This document shows, one piece after another, positions 1 to 5,669 of a stretch of DNA of 10,320 nt. The notes beneath the pieces are model-generated. The model worked only from the letters and a program-made list of their open reading frames with translations. It did no database searches and was not told the DNA's origin. Positions within the stretch are counted from its first letter, which is position 1. Every line of letters begins with the position of its first letter. This DNA comes from CAZZDA01 sp964652585 (GTDB taxonomy: Bacteria > Patescibacteriota > Patescibacteriia > UBA1544), in NCBI GenBank assembly GCA_964652585.1, contig CAZZDA010000040.1, forward strand, positions 1 to 10,320, written 5' to 3'. Made by a program: the position numbers and the translations under genes.

Positions 1-2
1 CC

Positions 3-41
3 TACGATATTGAGGATACCTACTACCAACAATCGTTCTGA
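3..41 (+). CDS. 3' end of an unidentified plus-strand gene (partial)
   Basis: The third forward frame is open from the window edge and reads YDIEDTYYQQSF before a TGA at 39-41. The acidic, tyrosine-rich string looks like a natural C-terminus, and a hairpin with a T-run follows immediately (41-78), as expected after a gene end. Only 12 residues are visible, so no family can be named. The first forward frame is also open here (to 225), but it runs through two terminator-like structures and antisense to a better gene, so it is less credible. Confidence 0.4.
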   Translation, partial: YDIEDTYYQQSF

Positions 42-80
42 ACCAAACTGTGCGCACCACCCTACGCATGGTTTTTTTAT
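41..80 (+). terminator. candidate rho-independent terminator of the upstream plus-strand gene
   Basis: AACCA (41-45) can pair with TGGTT (69-73), and TGCG (51-54) with CGCA (65-68), leaving a 5-nt bulge. The 3' side continues into seven consecutive T (72-78). The stem is interrupted, so this is weaker than the other terminators in the window. Its position directly after a reading-frame stop at 39-41 supports it. Confidence 0.4.
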
Positions 81-93
81 TTCAGAGACTTCT

Positions 94-130
94 ATAAAAA
101 AACCGCCGCGGACAACCCGAGACGGTGGTG
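94..130 (-). terminator. rho-independent terminator of the exported-protein gene
   Basis: On the minus strand, ACCACCG (129-123) pairs with CGGCGGT (108-102) with one A-C mismatch and is followed by a run of seven T (102-96). It begins 14 nt after the stop codon of the minus-strand gene ending at 144. The GC-rich stem followed by a U-run is typical of intrinsic termination. Confidence 0.65.
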
Positions 131-143
131 CTTCTTTCTGTTC

Positions 144-665
144 TCACTTCTTCTCTATCCACATGTATGTTGGTTTTTTTGTTCTTGGCGTAGGAGCTGA
201 TTTCTGCGGTGGCTTTGGAAGATGAATAACATTGCCGCAGAAAAGCGAGAGTATGGCACGCCCTCTGACATGCACAATATATTCGCCTTCTCGACAGACG
301 CCTTCCTCTAGCGTTTCACGCTTCCACACGACAAATTGTTTTATGCTATCGGCATATCGCATGACACGCTCAATACCCGGCATTGTTTCACGTGTCCATT
401 CGCATGGCCGCACCGAAGCTCCCAAACTCTCCAACACGTACTGCAGTTGAGTGAGCGATTCTACAGGGTACCCCTGCAAAGCCATTCTCCACAAAAACTC
501 CGCTTCCGTTACTTTCGCCTCCCTTGGAAAATCGACAAAAAACTCCTGTAGCGTCGTTCTATACTTGAGCACCATAGACGAATCTGCTACCGGATCTCGC
601 GCGACTGCCACACCGCACCAAAACAACGTCACTGCCAATGCAAGCAAAATAATACAGCGTTTCAT
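144..665 (-). CDS. small exported protein of unknown function with FCGN motif
   Basis: The 173-residue protein has an N-terminal signal peptide: MKR, then a hydrophobic stretch (about residues 5-19), then A-V-A (20-22) as a likely signal peptidase I site before Arg23. There is no lipobox. The mature part is charged, with three cysteines (88, 124, 143); the last lies in L-F-C-G-N (141-145). A Pro/Lys-rich tail begins near 150. The protein has no further membrane span, so it is probably secreted or held in the envelope. I do not recognise a named family; short exported proteins with a C-G-N motif occur in Patescibacteria as far as I recall, but their function is not known to me. The start is well supported: GGAGGA lies 8 nt upstream of ATG, the only strong Shine-Dalgarno in the window. 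The gene is monocistronic, divergent from comM, and has its own terminator. Confidence 0.8.
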   Translation of the reverse strand: MKRCIILLALAVTLFWCGVAVARDPVADSSMVLKYRTTLQEFFVDFPREAKVTEAEFLWRMALQGYPVESLTQLQYVLESLGASVRPCEWTRETMPGIERVMRYADSIKQFVVWKRETLEEGVCREGEYIVHVRGRAILSLFCGNVIHLPKPPQKSAPTPRTKKPTYMWIEKK

Positions 666-673
666 TGCCTTTT

Positions 674-679
674 TCCTCC
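674..679 (-). promoter_or_regulatory. Shine-Dalgarno site (GGAGGA) of the exported-protein gene
   Basis: GGAGGA on the minus strand is 8 nt upstream of the ATG at 665-663. It fixes both the strand and the start of the exported-protein gene, and it contrasts with the other genes here, none of which has a comparable site. Confidence 0.8.
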
Positions 680-746
680 ATCTGAAATAGTTGTAAGGAA
701 CAAAAACCCCCTTTCTTCACCATGATCATAAAAAGGAATTCAAGCT

Positions 747-774
747 ATCCTACCATATTAAGTAAAAAAATCAA
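747..774 (-). promoter_or_regulatory. weak candidate promoter for the exported-protein gene
   Basis: On the minus strand, TTGATT (774-769) and TAGGAT (752-747) are separated by 16 nt; each matches the sigma70 consensus at four of six positions. The pair lies about 80 nt upstream of the start codon. It is flanked by a 7-bp inverted repeat, TTCAAGC (739-745) and GCTTGAA (776-782). This is a pattern match only. Confidence 0.25.
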
Positions 775-858
775 GGCTTGAAGAGGAGAAAGGAGTTGCG
801 TTTTTTATGCCTCTGTTTTAGAGTGTAAAGAAGGTCAGTACAAAATTTTTCCTCATCG

Positions 859-869
859 TATATTATAAC
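859..869 (+). promoter_or_regulatory. candidate -10 element of comM (possible leaderless transcript)
   Basis: TATATT (859-864), TATTAT (861-866) and TATAAC (864-869) overlap just before the comM ATG at 871. If one of the first two is the -10, transcription would begin at or within a few nt of the ATG, giving a leaderless or near-leaderless mRNA. I see no good -35 at the right distance and no Shine-Dalgarno. Confidence 0.3.
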
Positions 870-870
870 T

Positions 871-2424
871 ATGTCAACAAAGCTCTATTCCGCAACAACC
901 ATAGGTCTTGAAGCTTCACTTATTGAGGTGGAGTGTGATATTGCGCAAGGGCTTGGCAATTTCTTAATTGTCGGACTTCCCGATACCGCGGTACAGGAGT
1001 CGCGCGAGCGTGTGCGTGCCGCCATCAAAAACAGTGGCTTTAGCTTTCCTCGTACGCGCATTACGCTCAATCTGGCACCTGCGGATATTAAAAAACAAGG
1101 TCCTGCGTATGATCTACCCATCGCTCTTGCATTATTGATGGCATCAGGACAAGTATCAGGACATCAACACCTCTCTGATGCCAAAGGAGATCCCGCGGCA
1201 CTTTCTGTCGGCGAACTCTCACTTGATGGATCAGTACGACCTGTTTCCGGTGTTCTTCTTTTCTCACTGCTGGCTCGGGAAAAAGGCATTAAAACACTTT
1301 TTGTTCCCGAAGCAAATGCGCGAGAAGCGGCGCTGGTAGACGATATTACCGTTATACCGATAAAACATCTCGCTCAACTTGTTGAACATCTTACCAATAC
1401 TACGTGGATACGTCCTGTCATACATTCTGTGCATGTATCACATGGCGGCAACGGCAAAGAGACGCTGTATGATTTGAAATATGTGAAAGGTCAAGAACAG
1501 GCAAAGCGCATACTTGAGGTTACCGCTGCCGGCGGTCATAATCTTTTGCTCTCAGGAACTCCCGGATCCGGTAAAACACTGCTTGCTCGAACGCTTCCGA
1601 GTATCCTTCCTTCCATGAATATAACCGAATCTCTGGAAGCCACCAAGGTAGCAAGTGTTGCCGGAACTCTACCCCCCAACACCGCGCTTGTACATGAACG
1701 ACCTTTCAGAAGTCCTCATCACACCGCCTCTTCCGCATCGCTAGTTGGCGGAGGTAGCTGGCCAAAGCCCGGCGAAGTAAGCCTTGCGCATAGAGGAGTG
1801 CTTTTTCTTGATGAATTTCCTGAATTTTCCCGATCAGTTCTTGAGGGCTTGCGTCAGCCATTGGAAGACGGTACAGTTACGGTATCACGCGCCTCGGGAA
1901 CACTCGCCTTTCCCGCAATATTTATGCTGGTCGCGGCGCAAAATCCCTGTCCCTGCGGCTATCTGACCGATCCGGAAAGGGTTTGCGTTTGTTCACCACA
2001 TCAGGTGGTAAACTATCGAAAAAAATTATCAGGACCGCTACTTGACCGTATAGATCTTTTCGTTGAAGTACCGCGAGTAGAAATAACAGAGCTTCTCACC
2101 TCACATGAAAGCGAATCTTCGGACACAGTGCGCACACGCGTTGAGCATGCACGTACGTTGCAAACACAGCGTTTTTCGGGAACCGGTGTTATCACTAATG
2201 CGGAAATGGATCAGAAGTGTATAAAAAAATATTGTGCTCTTGATGCACAAACGCAACACATGATTGAACAAGCTATTCTACAAATGAAGCTCTCGGCGCG
2301 TGCCTATTTCCGTACATTAAAAGTTGCACGTACGATCGCTGACCTCGCTAACAGCGAAACTATTGCACAAAAACATGTTTCAGAAGCATTACAATACCGA
2401 CGACGCGAAGAAGCGCTGTTATAA
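871..2424 (+). CDS. comM: ComM/YifB-family AAA+ ATPase (Mg-chelatase-like, competence DNA helicase)
   Basis: This 517-residue protein has the full YifB/ComM architecture: an N-terminal Lon-protease-like ChlI domain (about residues 20-150), a Mg-chelatase-type AAA+ core (about 190-395) and a C-terminal helical domain (about 400-512). Walker A is GTPGSGKT (229-236) and Walker B is LFLDE (311-315). The family signature N-P-C-P-C-G-Y (358-364) is followed by C-V-C (372-374) and S-G-P-L-L-D-R-I-D. Length is normal for the family, which is about 500 residues. In transformable bacteria ComM is a hexameric helicase that drives branch migration when incoming single-stranded DNA recombines with the chromosome. 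The protein is intact and probably active. It is the first gene of a close-spaced plus-strand cluster, 19 nt before the glycosyltransferase. No Shine-Dalgarno precedes the ATG. Despite the Mg-chelatase name, a role in chlorophyll or cobalamin synthesis is not supported here. Confidence 0.95.
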   Translation: MSTKLYSATTIGLEASLIEVECDIAQGLGNFLIVGLPDTAVQESRERVRAAIKNSGFSFPRTRITLNLAPADIKKQGPAYDLPIALALLMASGQVSGHQHLSDAKGDPAALSVGELSLDGSVRPVSGVLLFSLLAREKGIKTLFVPEANAREAALVDDITVIPIKHLAQLVEHLTNTTWIRPVIHSVHVSHGGNGKETLYDLKYVKGQEQAKRILEVTAAGGHNLLLSGTPGSGKTLLARTLPSILPSMNITESLEATKVASVAGTLPPNTALVHERPFRSPHHTASSASLVGGGSWPKPGEVSLAHRGVLFLDEFPEFSRSVLEGLRQPLEDGTVTVSRASGTLAFPAIFMLVAAQNPCPCGYLTDPERVCVCSPHQVVNYRKKLSGPLLDRIDLFVEVPRVEITELLTSHESESSDTVRTRVEHARTLQTQRFSGTGVITNAEMDQKCIKKYCALDAQTQHMIEQAILQMKLSARAYFRTLKVARTIADLANSETIAQKHVSEALQYRRREEALL

Positions 2425-2443
2425 ATGAACCTCCTGAAAATAT

Positions 2444-3166
2444 ATGTCTACTTATTTAAGCGTCATTATCCCCGCATACAATGAGGAAAAGAGAATTGCT
2501 CATACCTTAGAGAAAACAGTACGCTATCTTGAAAATACCCACCCGCACTCATATGAGATAGTGGTAGTAGATGACGGCTCACATGACGCCACCAAAGAGA
2601 AGGTGTTCGAAATTGCCGCACGGCGGCATCGCATTCGCCTCCTGGAACTACGCACAAATCAAGGAAAGGGTGCTGCGGTTGCCAAGGGCATGCTTGCGGC
2701 ATGCGGGAGTATCAGACTTTTCATGGATGCTGATAACTCAACATCTATTCAAGAGTCTGAGAAGCTTATGCCATTCCTCAAACAAGACTTTGCTGTTATT
2801 ATAGGATCAAGGGCATTACCGGAAAGCACCATAACTCATCGCCAACCTTTTATTCGCGAATCTCTTGGAAGACTTGGCAATCGATTTATCCAACTCCTGC
2901 TCATAGAAGGGTTTCAAGATACGCAGTGCGGTTTTAAGATGTATACCGCCGCTGCGGCAGAAGCCATCTTTTCCCAATTACACACCGCTCGATGGGCTTT
3001 CGATATTGAATCGCTCATGCGCGCGCAAGCATTCGATCTGCATATAAAAGAAGTGCCTGTCATCTGGCATGATGCGGGAGAGGGTAGTAAAATGGCATCT
3101 CTGAGCAGTTATCTATCTATGGCGCGTGAATTACTACAGCTCATACCGCTGCGAAAACACCTCTAA
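2444..3166 (+). CDS. family 2 glycosyltransferase, dolichyl-phosphate beta-glucosyltransferase (ALG5)-like
   Basis: This is a 240-residue GT-A fold glycosyltransferase. S-V-I-I-P-A-Y-N-E-E (6-15) opens the nucleotide-binding domain, V-V-D-D-G-S (41-46) contacts the nucleotide, and D-A-D (95-97) is the metal-binding DXD motif. Q-D-T-Q-C-G-F-K-M-Y (158-167) and W-A-F-D-I-E (184-189) are typical of the ALG5/DPM1-like branch, which transfers a sugar from UDP-glucose or GDP-mannose to a polyprenyl phosphate. I see no transmembrane segment, so it probably works at the cytoplasmic face as a peripheral enzyme; eukaryotic ALG5 carries an N-terminal anchor that is absent here. Donor and acceptor cannot be told from sequence alone. 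It follows comM by 19 nt and precedes a multispan membrane protein by 24 nt, so the three are probably co-transcribed. It has no Shine-Dalgarno. The start gives the standard short N-terminus before the first beta strand. Confidence 0.88.
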   Translation: MSTYLSVIIPAYNEEKRIAHTLEKTVRYLENTHPHSYEIVVVDDGSHDATKEKVFEIAARRHRIRLLELRTNQGKGAAVAKGMLAACGSIRLFMDADNSTSIQESEKLMPFLKQDFAVIIGSRALPESTITHRQPFIRESLGRLGNRFIQLLLIEGFQDTQCGFKMYTAAAAEAIFSQLHTARWAFDIESLMRAQAFDLHIKEVPVIWHDAGEGSKMASLSSYLSMARELLQLIPLRKHL

Positions 3167-3190
3167 TCACGCGCTATATTCCATACGCCT

Positions 3191-4144
3191 ATGAAACCTG
3201 AAAAATCTCCAAAGCCAAGAATGCAGCTTTTATACGATCTCGCTAAAATACCCGTCGTCCTTGGCTGTATCGTTCTCTTTCTTTGGGTTGTCGCCAATCC
3301 TGAAATGGTAACACGCATCCTGGAAGCTGGCGCGGGCGCATTAGTGCTTGGTCTTTTTTTGATCTTAGCTGTTTTTATAGAATGGAGGAAGCGTGAGAAA
3401 TCAGTATGGGCAGTTCGTGAAGGACTGGAAACCGCTGTAAGTATTTGTAAAAGAAATGTGTCAGGTTATTTTTTAAGTATTGTTGTACTTTTTATTCCAA
3501 AATTTTTTTTCTTACCTCTCTTACTAAGCGACTATGCACAAACAATTGTTGCGCTGGTATTTTTCTTACTTACACGTAGCGCCTTTACCAGTTCTTATTT
3601 TTGGCAAACGTATAAAGTACATTTATTAACCGGTGTTTTTATTTTTACTCTCCCTCTTATTTTTGACCATACCGTACAACAAATCGACTTCTATCAGGCA
3701 TTAGCCGCTCTGCCTGCAATTGCACTTGTTCAACATTGCTATAGAAGGCATGGATTTAAAAATAAGGATGACGACAATATAAAAGACCAGGAAAAACCGC
3801 TCTGCGCCAGGCATATTATTGGTGTATTGCTGACAGGTGTTATATTTATTATTCCTTATTTTTTTGGAGAGCCTCTTCTCGCGCCGCACGCCATTATGCA
3901 AACACTTTTCACGCTCGCAGCATTCTTTTGGCTTATGCACGCATATACTTATTTCGTATGGTGCCAAAAATGGCCGTTATTAGTTATTGTATTCACAGCA
4001 CTTATGCTTATTCCTTTTTTATTTAGTCAATGGCCTACTCTTGCAACAATACTGCGTGCAAGTATTGTTGTATCTGTTTTTTTCGGATTACAATACTGCC
4101 TGCACTATACCTATGCCGGCATATACGAAACTTTGGAAGAATAA
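3191..4144 (+). CDS. polytopic membrane protein of unknown function
   Basis: The 317-residue protein has about ten hydrophobic segments, roughly at 19-35, 46-64, 92-110, 115-131, 142-158, 166-182, 208-225, 235-256, 260-280 and 287-304. A short basic N-terminus (MKPEKSPKPR) and a charged loop near 184-205 (rich in Lys, Asp and Glu) are the only long polar parts. No catalytic or transport motif is recognisable. It lies 24 nt after the glycosyltransferase gene. Pairing of a GT2 enzyme with a membrane protein suggests a role in handling lipid-linked sugars, but that is inference from position. The coding sequence is visibly more AT-rich than its neighbours, which is largely explained by its many Phe, Leu and Ile codons. 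There is no Shine-Dalgarno before the ATG. A strong hairpin follows 12 nt after the stop. It could be a flippase or polymerase-like component, or something unrelated. Confidence 0.75.
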   Translation: MKPEKSPKPRMQLLYDLAKIPVVLGCIVLFLWVVANPEMVTRILEAGAGALVLGLFLILAVFIEWRKREKSVWAVREGLETAVSICKRNVSGYFLSIVVLFIPKFFFLPLLLSDYAQTIVALVFFLLTRSAFTSSYFWQTYKVHLLTGVFIFTLPLIFDHTVQQIDFYQALAALPAIALVQHCYRRHGFKNKDDDNIKDQEKPLCARHIIGVLLTGVIFIIPYFFGEPLLAPHAIMQTLFTLAAFFWLMHAYTYFVWCQKWPLLVIVFTALMLIPFLFSQWPTLATILRASIVVSVFFGLQYCLHYTYAGIYETLEE

Positions 4145-4156
4145 ATAGAAATATAT

Positions 4157-4205
4157 TAGGAAACCTCCGAAAACTAGCACATCCAGAGTTTTCAGAGGTT
4201 TCCTA
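4157..4205. terminator. bidirectional hairpin terminator between convergent genes
   Basis: TAGGAAACCTC (4157-4167) pairs with GAGGTTTCCTA (4195-4205). After one C-A mismatch, GAAAACT (4169-4175) pairs with AGTTTTC (4187-4193), leaving an 11-nt loop. The result is an 18-bp stem with one mismatch. It begins 12 nt after the membrane-protein stop, and its right edge contains the TAG stop (4205-4203) of the M23 gene on the other strand. There is no clean U-run outside the stem, although the flanks are AT-rich. Shared termination of both convergent genes is the simplest reading. Confidence 0.75.
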
Positions 4206-5603
4206 GCGTATATAATTCAACGGATTGACGCGACTATTATTGACCATCACTTCAAAGTGCAAATGACTTCCTGTTGAACGTCCGGTTGAGCCCATAATGC
4301 CAACTGTCTGTCCTTTTGCCACTGTATCGCCCTTTTTGACCCACAGTTTACTTAAGTGCGCGTAGCGCGTCATGATACCATTACCATGATCAACAAGCAC
4401 TTGAATGCCGTATCCGCCGCTATGCCAACCAGCATAGATAACTGAACCCGTCTCTGACGCGAAAATAGGAGAAGAAAGATTACCGTCCACATCAAGTCCG
4501 CCATGGCGCCAGCCATAATACTGAGTAATAACCCGTCCACTGGTAGGCCAGACCATTTTTGTTGCTGGAATATTTGTTGAGGCCTTTGGTATAAACCTCT
4601 CTGCCAAACGCTGCACGGTCGAACGTACAGGCTTTGGCGGTGCAATATACGGCTTGCGACCCTCAGGAATAAAAAGTTTTTGCCCTATCTGAATATCATT
4701 AGCATTAGCAAGACGATTTTCTTTCACTATCTTTGTAACATCGGTTTTATAAGTGTTTGCGATCTTTTCAAGCGACTCTCCCTTCTTTACCATATGGCGA
4801 ATACCTGTCACGGGCAAAACTCGCAATACATCTCCCGGTCGTATATAATCATAAGCACTCAAGTTGTTCTCCCATAAGATCGTATTGACCGACACGCCAA
4901 AATTCTCCGCTATGGTAGATATCGTATCGCCAATCTCAACGGTATATTCTATAATCTCTGTACGCCTTCCCGTAAAAGACATATCACTAGGTGGTATTTC
5001 AACTTTCAGTACTGCTGAATCATCTTGATTTGTTGTAATAAGTTGTTTTTCTTCCAGAAGATCGGCGCGAGCGAGTTCTTCTTGCGACGTAGGAGGTACA
5101 ACATTTGCAATTGCGGCGTCGTCCCCCAAATAATTTTGGACTCCAATGGCGGGTAAATACGCGCTTACTTCCTCAACGGTTGCCGCCTCATCATTGACCA
5201 CGAGAGCAGCGAGAAGACTCTTTTGTCCAAACGATTCCACCTCAACGCGCGTTTCTTGCGCTTGTAAATTTGTTGCAATAACAAAGCCACTTACGACGAG
5301 GAAAACAACCGAGAGCAATGACCGATTTCCTACGATCATTCCTATGCCCTCTGCGCCAACTAAAAAATGCCTGGTATAGTGCCGGCATATACGAAATAAT
5401 TGATAGAAAGGCACTCCTAAAAAAGCAAGTAGTCCCTTCCAAATATAGCGCAAGCCATATTGATGCGCATATTTTCCAAGCATGACACTCGTACGCTTGA
5501 GAAAAATAAGCGACCGGAAGAGGGCTATGATACTCTTAAGAAAAAATTGGGTAATGGAGTACCGAATAGAGAAAGTGCGCGGTAGTGCTTCCGCTGAATA
5601 CAA
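4203..5603 (-). CDS. LysM-domain M23 zinc metallopeptidase, membrane-anchored peptidoglycan hydrolase
   Basis: Numbered from the TTG at 5603, the 466-residue protein has a long basic, amphipathic N-terminus (1-94), one membrane segment (about 95-113), a variable acidic stretch, two LysM peptidoglycan-binding repeats (about 219-263 and 269-313), a Pro/Lys linker and a C-terminal M23 domain (about 352-460). The lysostaphin-type active site is complete: His367 and Asp371 in H-G-G-L-D, His416 in Y-A-H-L-S, and His447 and His449 in H-L-H-F-E. It should cleave peptide cross-links in peptidoglycan outside the membrane, in wall remodelling or division. The start is uncertain. TTG at 5603 is the only start codon before Met41 (ATG at 5483), and it lies inside a hairpin; neither has a Shine-Dalgarno. 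The 40 upstream residues are basic and hydrophobic like the rest of the N-terminus, so the longer form is plausible. The stop codon lies in the shared terminator hairpin. Confidence 0.9.
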   Translation of the reverse strand: MYSAEALPRTFSIRYSITQFFLKSIIALFRSLIFLKRTSVMLGKYAHQYGLRYIWKGLLAFLGVPFYQLFRICRHYTRHFLVGAEGIGMIVGNRSLLSVVFLVVSGFVIATNLQAQETRVEVESFGQKSLLAALVVNDEAATVEEVSAYLPAIGVQNYLGDDAAIANVVPPTSQEELARADLLEEKQLITTNQDDSAVLKVEIPPSDMSFTGRRTEIIEYTVEIGDTISTIAENFGVSVNTILWENNLSAYDYIRPGDVLRVLPVTGIRHMVKKGESLEKIANTYKTDVTKIVKENRLANANDIQIGQKLFIPEGRKPYIAPPKPVRSTVQRLAERFIPKASTNIPATKMVWPTSGRVITQYYGWRHGGLDVDGNLSSPIFASETGSVIYAGWHSGGYGIQVLVDHGNGIMTRYAHLSKLWVKKGDTVAKGQTVGIMGSTGRSTGSHLHFEVMVNNSRVNPLNYIR

Positions 5604-5615
5604 GTATGTATTCAG
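5594..5615. repeat. perfect inverted repeat in the divergent M23/nucleotidyltransferase region
   Basis: CTGAATAC (5594-5601) and GTATTCAG (5608-5615) form an 8-bp perfect stem around a 6-nt loop. It overlaps the TTG start proposed for the M23 gene. It could act as an operator or as a hairpin in the M23 leader RNA. Confidence 0.55.
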
Positions 5616-5640
5616 GTTGCTTTGCGCAATTACGCAACCT
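5614..5640. repeat. second inverted repeat in the same divergent region
   Basis: AGGTTGC (5614-5620) pairs with GCAACCT (5634-5640). An alternative nested stem pairs TTGCG (5622-5626) with CGCAA (5633-5637). It abuts the first inverted repeat, so two hairpins lie in tandem between the divergent genes. Confidence 0.5.
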
Positions 5641-5650
5641 ACAGTATCAT
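5622..5650 (+). promoter_or_regulatory. candidate promoter of the nucleotidyltransferase-like gene
   Basis: TTGCGC (5622-5627), a 17-nt spacer, then TATCAT (5645-5650). The -10 matches consensus at five of six positions and the -35 at three of six. Initiation would fall near 5657, only a few nt before the ATG at 5663, giving an almost leaderless mRNA. This is a pattern match only. Confidence 0.3.
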
Positions 5651-5669
5651 TAAGAGAGCGCTATGTCAA
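5643..5669 (-). promoter_or_regulatory. candidate promoter of the M23 peptidase gene
   Basis: On the minus strand, a perfect TTGACA (5669-5664) is followed after 15 nt by GATACT (5648-5643, four of six matches). It would start transcription near 5636, so the RNA would begin at the tandem hairpins. The -35 lies over the first codons of the divergent gene, and the two -10 elements overlap. The 15-nt spacing is short. Confidence 0.3.

Noticed and set aside
10..225. 71-codon plus-strand frame at the left edge
   Set aside because: It runs across two terminator-like hairpins and antisense to the exported-protein gene; composition is not protein-like.
871..2424. Magnesium chelatase subunit (chlorophyll or cobalamin synthesis) as the identity of the ATPase
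   Set aside because: The N-terminal Lon-like domain and the N-P-C-P-C-G-Y signature identify the ComM/YifB family; no chelatase partner genes are present.
2425..2481. 18-codon ORF starting right after the comM stop (TAAATG)
   Set aside because: It is out of frame with the glycosyltransferase and continues into its coding sequence, ending at 2481, with no start signal or coupling overlap. It looks like chance.
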